From Streptomyces sp. NBC_01317 (GTDB taxonomy: Bacteria > Actinomycetota > Actinomycetes > Streptomycetales > Streptomycetaceae), in contig NZ_CP108393.1 of the NCBI RefSeq assembly GCF_035961655.1, forward strand, positions 5,103,001 to 5,167,000: DNA of 64,000 bases, written 5' to 3'. Below are positions 62,403 through 64,000 of the stretch, one piece after another. Made by a program: the position numbers and the translations under genes. How positions within the stretch are numbered: the stretch's first letter is position 1; each line of letters opens with the position of its first letter. Below the pieces are notes generated by a model. The model did no database searches, was not told the DNA's origin, and saw only the letters and a program-made list of their open reading frames with translations.

Positions 62403-64000
62403 ATGTCAGGACCCCGCCCCGTACGGGCAGCGCGCGGTACGGAACTGAGCGCCCTGGGATGGCAGCAGGAGGCCGCCCTCCGCATGCTCCAGAACAACCT
62501 CGACCCCGAGGTCGCCGAACACCCCGACCAGCTCGTCGTGTACGGCGGCACGGGCAAGGCGGCCCGTGACTGGCGCTCCTTCGACGCCATGGTCCGTACG
62601 CTGCGCACGCTCAAGCAGGACGAGACGATGCTCGTCCAGTCCGGCCGCCCGGTGGGCGTGATGCAGACCCACGAGTGGGCGCCCCGGGTGCTGCTGGCCA
62701 ACTCCAACCTGGTGGGGGACTGGGCGAACTGGGAGGAGTTCCGGCGCCTGGAGGCCCTCGGGCTCACCATGTACGGGCAGATGACGGCCGGTTCGTGGAT
62801 CTACATCGGGACCCAGGGCATCCTCCAGGGCACGTACGAGACGTTCGCCGCCGTCGCCGCCAAGAAGTTTGGTGGCACGCTCGCCGGGACGATCACCCTC
62901 ACCGCCGGTCTCGGCGGCATGGGCGGCGCCCAGCCGCTCGCCGTGACCATGAACGATGGCGTCGTCATCTGTATCGACTGCGACCCGCGCGCCATCGAGC
63001 GCCGGATCGAGCACCGCTACCTGGACGTGAAGGCCGACAGCCTCGCCCATGCCCTCCAGCTGGCGACCGAGGCCCGCGACGCGCGCCGCCCGCTCTCCAT
63101 CGGGCTGCTGGGCAACGCGGCCGAACTGCTGCCCCGCATGCTCGCCGAGGGCGCCCCGATCGACATCGTCACGGACCAGACCTCCGCGCACGACCCGCTC
63201 GCCTACCTCCCGCTCGGCGTCGACTTCGACGACATGGCCGCGTACGCCGCCGAGAAGCCCGCCGACTTCACCCTGCGTGCCCGCGAGTCGATGGCCCGGC
63301 ACGTCGAGGCCATGGTCGGCTTCATGGACGCGGGCGCCGAGGTCTTCGACTACGGCAACTCCATCCGGGGCGAGGCCCGACTCGCCGGGTACGAGCGGGC
63401 CTTCGCCTTCCCCGGCTTCGTACCGGCCTACATCAGGCCGCTGTTCAGCGAGGGCAAGGGCCCCTTCCGCTGGGCGGCCCTGTCCGGCGAGGCGTCCGAC
63501 ATCCACAAGACCGACAAAGCGATCCTCGAACTCTTCCCCGAGAACGAGTCCCTCCACCGCTGGATCAAGCTGGCCGGCGAACGTGTCCACTTCCAGGGAC
63601 TCCCGGCCCGCATCTGCTGGCTCGGGTACGGCGAGCGCGACAAGGCGGGCGAGCGGTTCAACGACATGGTCGCCTCCGGCGAGCTGGCCGCGCCCGTCGT
63701 CATCGGCCGCGACCACCTGGACGCGGGCTCGGTGGCCTCGCCGTACCGCGAGACCGAGTCCATGCTCGACGGCTCCGACGCCATCGCCGACTGGCCGCTC
63801 CTCAACGCCATGGTCAACGTCGCCTCCGGCGCCTCCTGGGTCTCCATCCACCACGGCGGCGGTGTCGGCATGGGCCGCTCCCTCCACGCCGGTCAGGTCA
63901 CCGTCGCCGACGGCACGAAGCTCGCGGGCGAGAAGATCCGCCGCGTCCTGACGAACGACCCGGGCATGGGCGTCATCCGCCACGTCGACGCCGGTTACGA
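62403..64000 (+). CDS. hutU: Urocanate hydratase (partial, runs off the window)
   Basis: At least 532 residues of urocanase, which hydrates urocanate in histidine breakdown. It has [14 protein letters not shown] near the N-terminus, [17 protein letters not shown], the NAD-binding [28 protein letters not shown]-like [13 protein letters not shown] and [15 protein letters not shown]. The 3' end is cut off at 64000. ATG 62403 has GGAGG seven bases upstream. It is divergent from the PLP decarboxylase gene; the only lyase homologue in the window (55158) has an altered active site, so the functional hutH should lie elsewhere. Confidence 0.96.
   Translation, partial: MSGPRPVRAARGTELSALGWQQEAALRMLQNNLDPEVAEHPDQLVVYGGTGKAARDWRSFDAMVRTLRTLKQDETMLVQSGRPVGVMQTHEWAPRVLLANSNLVGDWANWEEFRRLEALGLTMYGQMTAGSWIYIGTQGILQGTYETFAAVAAKKFGGTLAGTITLTAGLGGMGGAQPLAVTMNDGVVICIDCDPRAIERRIEHRYLDVKADSLAHALQLATEARDARRPLSIGLLGNAAELLPRMLAEGAPIDIVTDQTSAHDPLAYLPLGVDFDDMAAYAAEKPADFTLRARESMARHVEAMVGFMDAGAEVFDYGNSIRGEARLAGYERAFAFPGFVPAYIRPLFSEGKGPFRWAALSGEASDIHKTDKAILELFPENESLHRWIKLAGERVHFQGLPARICWLGYGERDKAGERFNDMVASGELAAPVVIGRDHLDAGSVASPYRETESMLDGSDAIADWPLLNAMVNVASGASWVSIHHGGGVGMGRSLHAGQVTVADGTKLAGEKIRRVLTNDPGMGVIRHVDAGY

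Overview
The window is a high-GC Streptomyces chromosome segment. Reasons: very high GC at third codon positions, many GTG/TTG starts, 4-bp start/stop overlaps, a tRNA-Leu with a UAA anticodon (bldA), an RpfA-type gene behind a c-di-AMP (ydaO-type) riboswitch next to enolase, and a Rex-like site before a type II NADH dehydrogenase. From memory, the gene order from mfd to bldA and the cystathionine beta-synthase resembles the S. coelicolor region around SCO3070-SCO3111.

Layout. 1-1273 is gene-free and built of two repeat modules (M1, M2). 1274-4645: TetR regulator, divergent short-chain dehydrogenase, drug-type MFS exporter. 5016-8407: an ABC ATPase/FtsX permease pair. 8534-18510 is an accessory block. 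It holds a graspetide-type RiPP operon (precursor, ATP-grasp ligase, PIMT-like methyltransferase; 10235-12620), a second PIMT-like methyltransferase behind a 37-residue Pro-rich peptide (15423-16709), two paralogous cassettes of small protein, DUF6879-type protein and XRE/DUF5753 regulator (8534-10087 and 16893-18510), one XRE/DUF397 pair (13240-14322), and a second M1/M2 repeat cluster (14334-15434). 18918-33726 is mostly conserved core: mfd, HNH lipoprotein, orphan N6-methylase-like protein, protein kinase operon, SurA-like lipoprotein, MazG, a P450, and an Rpf/LysM protein. 34036-41998: riboswitch-rpfA, enolase, divIC, DUF501, Ppx/GppA, ndh, cyclopropane synthase-like methyltransferase. 42095-45598 is a second ABC/FtsX pair. 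bldA lies at 45985-46068. 46285-53882: Bax-inhibitor-like membrane protein, small proteins, thiolase, SGNH hydrolase, cystathionine beta-synthase. 54078-64000: FkbM methyltransferase, an ammonia-lyase homologue with an unusual active-site triad, RpiR regulator, MFS exporter, hydrolase, PLP decarboxylase, and urocanase cut by the window end.

The most interesting structure is the accessory block. Twice, a peptide gene plus a PIMT-like methyltransferase is transcribed divergently from the same three-gene cassette (small protein, DUF6879, XRE/DUF5753). One copy carries the ATP-grasp ligase and the other does not. In the first copy the lead cassette gene has a TTA leucine codon as codon 2, so it should need the bldA tRNA encoded in the same window. 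The block lies between the M1/M2 clusters and the ABC pair on one side and mfd on the other; those flanking genes are adjacent in S. coelicolor as I recall it, which suggests a lineage-specific insertion. No insertion sequence, phage gene or CRISPR array was seen.
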